From the NCBI GenBank assembly GCA_016234345.1, contig JACRFG010000069.1:1-17751 (forward strand): 17,751 bases of DNA, written 5' to 3'. Numbering within the stretch: the first letter of the stretch is position 1; every line of letters starts with the position of its first letter. The notes under the pieces are model-generated. The model was not told where the DNA came from. It worked only from the letters and a program-made list of their open reading frames with translations, and made no database searches. The position numbers were made by a program, and so were the translations under genes. Shown piece after piece: positions 15,349-17,751 of the stretch. The stretch comes from Candidatus Jorgensenbacteria bacterium. GTDB lineage: Bacteria > Patescibacteriota > Minisyncoccia > UBA6257 > GWB1-50-10.

Positions 15349-15705
15349 ATGGAGCAAGGCAAAACCATAGTGATCGCCGGTCAAGACATCCAGCTTACTG
15401 ATTTTTTAACTATTGAGCTCTCAAAAGCTTTCCACCACGTCTATACCGCGCCGGACGGGGAGGTTGGATTTCACTTAGCCAAAACAGTCCACCCCGATCT
15501 AACCGTCGTTGACAGTTTCATGCCACGTCTTGATGGTCTCTCTACCTTGAAAAAAATCCGCGAGACGCCGGAAACTCATGATCTTAAAATCGCATTATTT
15601 ACGACTAGCAACGAAGACGTGAAATCTATCGAACCAGTCACTGTATTACGAAAAGACGTGTCGCCAGAAAAAATAGTCGACGAAATAGAAAAACTTTTGA
15701 AATAA
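15349..15705 (+). CDS. single-domain response regulator (receiver) with atypical active site
   Basis: A 118-aa stand-alone CheY-like receiver domain with no output domain. The phosphoacceptor region is clear: HPDLTVVDSFMPRLDGLSTL, with D55 as the predicted phosphorylated Asp and the MPxxDG turn at 58-63. The switch Thr is T85 or T86 (ALFTTS). The acidic pair that normally ends strand 1 (VDDD) is AGQD here, leaving only D13, and the conserved Lys is followed by Asp rather than Pro (K102-D103). Such changes weaken Mg2+ binding in other receivers, so it may be a pseudo-receiver or signal without phosphorylation. Its TAA stop directly abuts the ATG of the ABC ATPase, suggesting coupled expression and a shared role. 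No histidine kinase is in view. Confidence 0.88.
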   Translation: MEQGKTIVIAGQDIQLTDFLTIELSKAFHHVYTAPDGEVGFHLAKTVHPDLTVVDSFMPRLDGLSTLKKIRETPETHDLKIALFTTSNEDVKSIEPVTVLRKDVSPEKIVDEIEKLLK

Positions 15706-17223
15706 ATGTCCGGAGAACAGCCTATCATCGAGTTAAAAAACGTGAACTTCACCTTTGATCCCGGTAAGGTTACCGAAGTTCGTGCGATCAATAACGTTTG
15801 GATCTCTATTCAACCCGGAGAATACGTCGCTTTCTTCGGACCATCAGGCTGCGGAAAGACTAGCCTCCTCTATATTATCGCCGGAATTGAAAAACCACAG
15901 TCCGGTGAAGTCCTGATAGATAACAAAGACATTTCTAATTTTTCACCAGCCGAGCTCGCCATCGTACGACAAACTAAAATCGGAATCATATTCCAAAACT
16001 TCAATCTTATTTCAACCATCACCGTACTCGATAACGTCGCACTACCCATGGCATTCCTCGGCATCCCTGAACGAGAACGAAAAGAAAGGGCGTTAGCGCT
16101 CCTCAAACGTTTTGGCTTAGAACATCTCGCGGTACGATATCCCAATGAACTCTCCGGCGGACAACAACAACGAGTTTCAATCGCTCGATCGCTCGCGAAC
16201 GACCCCCAGATCATCTTGGCCGACGAACCAATGGGCAACCTAGACACGACAAACGCTGAAATTGTGCTCGACCAACTTAAAGAGCTTAATCAACGAGACA
16301 AAAAAACTATAATCATGGTAACCCACGAAGTTTGGACTCTCCGCGATGCCACTAAAATATTTTATCTCCGCGACGGCAAGTTGATTAAAACCGATGAACG
16401 CACAAAAGAAGAAATTCCTGAAACACCAACCAAGTCAATCCCACCGCTTCTTACGGTATCGCTCGTGGCCGGAGAACCGACTTCTAAAAAAATTATTGAA
16501 AACCAACCGATCGGCGAACAAATTATTGAAAAAAGAGAGCTTGCTTCAACCAAGAGTGAGGTACCTATACCAACCGAGAACAAACCTATTCCACCAACCG
16601 AACCAACTGCAATTTACGAACCGTCTAAAACAGAACCAATGGTTTCTAAAACTACTGCCGCGATCACCACACTCTATCCAGAACTTAAAGGAAACGACCT
16701 CAAAATTAGAAGCGCCACTACTGTGCTTATGAACGGTTACAATCAAGAAACAGAAAGGCGTTTTGAGACACTACTTAAACAGCGCTTAGAAAATAAATTA
16801 AACCCAAATGAATTCAAAAATATGCTTGATCAACCTTGGAAATCAGGAGGATTAGGGCTTTGGAAACGAACAGCTGAAAAACTTGCGTTAGAGAGCGAAA
16901 AAATAATCGGTCAACAAATACTAATCGAACAAATTTTAAAAACTTTGGAACATGAACCACGCGTTATATTATCCACCGAATGCCAGGTAATAAGAACGTG
17001 GCTTCTTGAAGATATAAAAACTCAATTAAAACCGGTGCAAATTGACCGCCTCGATGAATTAATCGAAGAGATTATTCGCGGCATTATTTCATGGACCGAC
17101 TTTGAAAAAATACTTACACTCCCGCCCAGCAAATATGGCGTTGGTTTTCGAGGTAAAACGCCATATCGATTAACCGGAAAATTTAAATTAGCTTTAACTA
17201 ATCTAAAAAATACTACTTCTTAA
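15706..17223 (+). CDS. MacB/LolD-type ABC ATPase with duplicated C-terminal module
   Basis: Residues 1-230 form a complete ABC ATPase of the lipoprotein-release/macrolide-exporter branch: Walker A GPSGCGKT 45-52, Q-loop FQNFN 96-100, signature LSGGQQQR 149-156, Walker B ILADEPMGNLD 170-180 and H-loop His207. Usual family members end near here at about 220-240 aa. This one adds a low-complexity Pro/Glu/Thr/Lys linker (about 235-320) and a helical C-terminal region to residue 505. That region holds two copies of a module at about 347-402 and 445-500, aligned without gaps at a 96-residue offset, with the shared pattern F-x2-[MI]-L-x2-P-x4-G-x-G. I do not recognise the module. The gene follows the response regulator with no gap, and its partner permease may be the convergent gene that overlaps its 3' end. 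Confidence 0.9.
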   Translation: MSGEQPIIELKNVNFTFDPGKVTEVRAINNVWISIQPGEYVAFFGPSGCGKTSLLYIIAGIEKPQSGEVLIDNKDISNFSPAELAIVRQTKIGIIFQNFNLISTITVLDNVALPMAFLGIPERERKERALALLKRFGLEHLAVRYPNELSGGQQQRVSIARSLANDPQIILADEPMGNLDTTNAEIVLDQLKELNQRDKKTIIMVTHEVWTLRDATKIFYLRDGKLIKTDERTKEEIPETPTKSIPPLLTVSLVAGEPTSKKIIENQPIGEQIIEKRELASTKSEVPIPTENKPIPPTEPTAIYEPSKTEPMVSKTTAAITTLYPELKGNDLKIRSATTVLMNGYNQETERRFETLLKQRLENKLNPNEFKNMLDQPWKSGGLGLWKRTAEKLALESEKIIGQQILIEQILKTLEHEPRVILSTECQVIRTWLLEDIKTQLKPVQIDRLDELIEEIIRGIISWTDFEKILTLPPSKYGVGFRGKTPYRLTGKFKLALTNLKNTTS

Positions 17224-17751
17224 ACGCCTCCCGGGGAGAAAGTCTGACTGCGCGACGTGCCGGCCAATAACCGGTTACAAGACTCACAAACGAAGAAAAA
17301 CCGACGAGTGAAGCCATAAACCACAAAGGCCTTACAAAAAGACCAACGGCCTTACCTTTAAACGATCGTGCAAGCAGATTCAAACAGAAATTAAAAGCAT
17401 CAGCCGAACCAACGCCTAGTAACAACCCCACCACACCGCCAAAAAAACCCATAAGGAATGCTTCGCTTAAAAACAGTTTTCGTATATCTCGGTCAGTTGC
17501 TCCCAATGATTTCATGATGCCTATTTCGTAAGTACGCTCAAGAAGTGCCACAGTCATTGTGTTAAACATTCCTATGGCCGAAACCACAAGAGCAGTTGCG
17601 CCGAATATACCCAAAATAATTGTTGCGATGTTCAATACTTTATTGGCTTGATTTATAAGATCGAGCTTGGCTGATATAAACGTTCCCCGGTCAAGAAGGA
17701 TATCCCGCACCGAAAAAACAAAATCAGACGATTTAGCTCTTACAAACACAC
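17213..17751 (-). CDS. MacB/FtsX-type ABC permease, partial (N-terminus beyond right edge)
   Basis: The last roughly 178 residues of a membrane permease; the frame stays open to the window edge, so the real start lies outside. It has three hydrophobic segments (ATIILGIFGATALVVSAIGM, FLMGFFGGVVGLLLGVG and FMASLVGFSSFVSLVTGYW). The family signature ERTYEIGIMKSLGATDRDI, which couples to the ATPase, follows the first segment, and the C-terminal YWPARRAVRLSPREAFKK is classic for MacB/LolC/FtsX-like proteins. These transporters use mechanical coupling to move lipoproteins, peptides or drugs, or to activate cell-wall hydrolases; the substrate here cannot be told. The stop codon lies inside the 3' end of the convergent ATPase gene (11-bp overlap). 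Confidence 0.92.
   Translation of the reverse strand, partial: VFVRAKSSDFVFSVRDILLDRGTFISAKLDLINQANKVLNIATIILGIFGATALVVSAIGMFNTMTVALLERTYEIGIMKSLGATDRDIRKLFLSEAFLMGFFGGVVGLLLGVGSADAFNFCLNLLARSFKGKAVGLFVRPLWFMASLVGFSSFVSLVTGYWPARRAVRLSPREAFKK

Overview
The window looks like the chromosome of a Candidate Phyla Radiation (Patescibacteria, probably Parcubacteria-like) bacterium. This is inferred from a compact block of translation and RNA-processing genes, several trimmed core proteins (EF-Ts 147 aa, TrmD 221 aa, SMC 723 aa with no visible hinge), and a giant modular Calx-beta/fibronectin-III surface protein. TGA is used as a stop codon (rnc, rpsP, trmD), so code 11 applies and the TGA=Gly lineages are excluded. 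No start codon I inspected has a clear Shine-Dalgarno sequence.

Layout, minus strand from about 15.3 kb to 1: one 8.56-kb gene for a secreted 2853-aa protein, then rpmF (L32), nusB, rnc, smc, rpsP (S16), khpA, a strong intrinsic terminator, trmD, rpsB (S2), tsf (EF-Ts), and a small membrane protein cut by the left edge. The core block resembles the classic rpsP-khpA-(rimM)-trmD-(rplS) and rnc-smc neighbourhoods, but rimM and rplS are absent here. Near-consensus sigma70-type promoters lie in the short gaps. Two of them place the TGA stop of the upstream gene inside the -35 box TTGACA, and three place the -10 box exactly 7 nt before the start codon, which predicts leaderless mRNAs.

The giant protein has a signal peptide, FG-GAP/VCBS calcium-type repeats, two related beta domains, an Ig-like and an FN3 domain, ten Calx-beta domains of about 111 aa in a non-random order of three subtypes, and seven C-terminal FN3-like domains with two helical spacers. 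It is most likely a cell-surface or released adhesin-like filament.

Divergent from it on the plus strand are a single-domain response regulator with a degenerate acidic pocket and, starting directly at its stop codon, a MacB/LolD-type ABC ATPase. The ATPase carries a 275-residue C-terminal extension with a duplicated unknown module. A MacB/FtsX-type permease, cut by the right edge, is convergent and overlaps the ATPase 3' end by 11 bp. The less familiar material is concentrated in this right-hand part. There are no gene-free stretches longer than 300 bases, and I saw no tRNA, rRNA, CRISPR array or insertion sequence.
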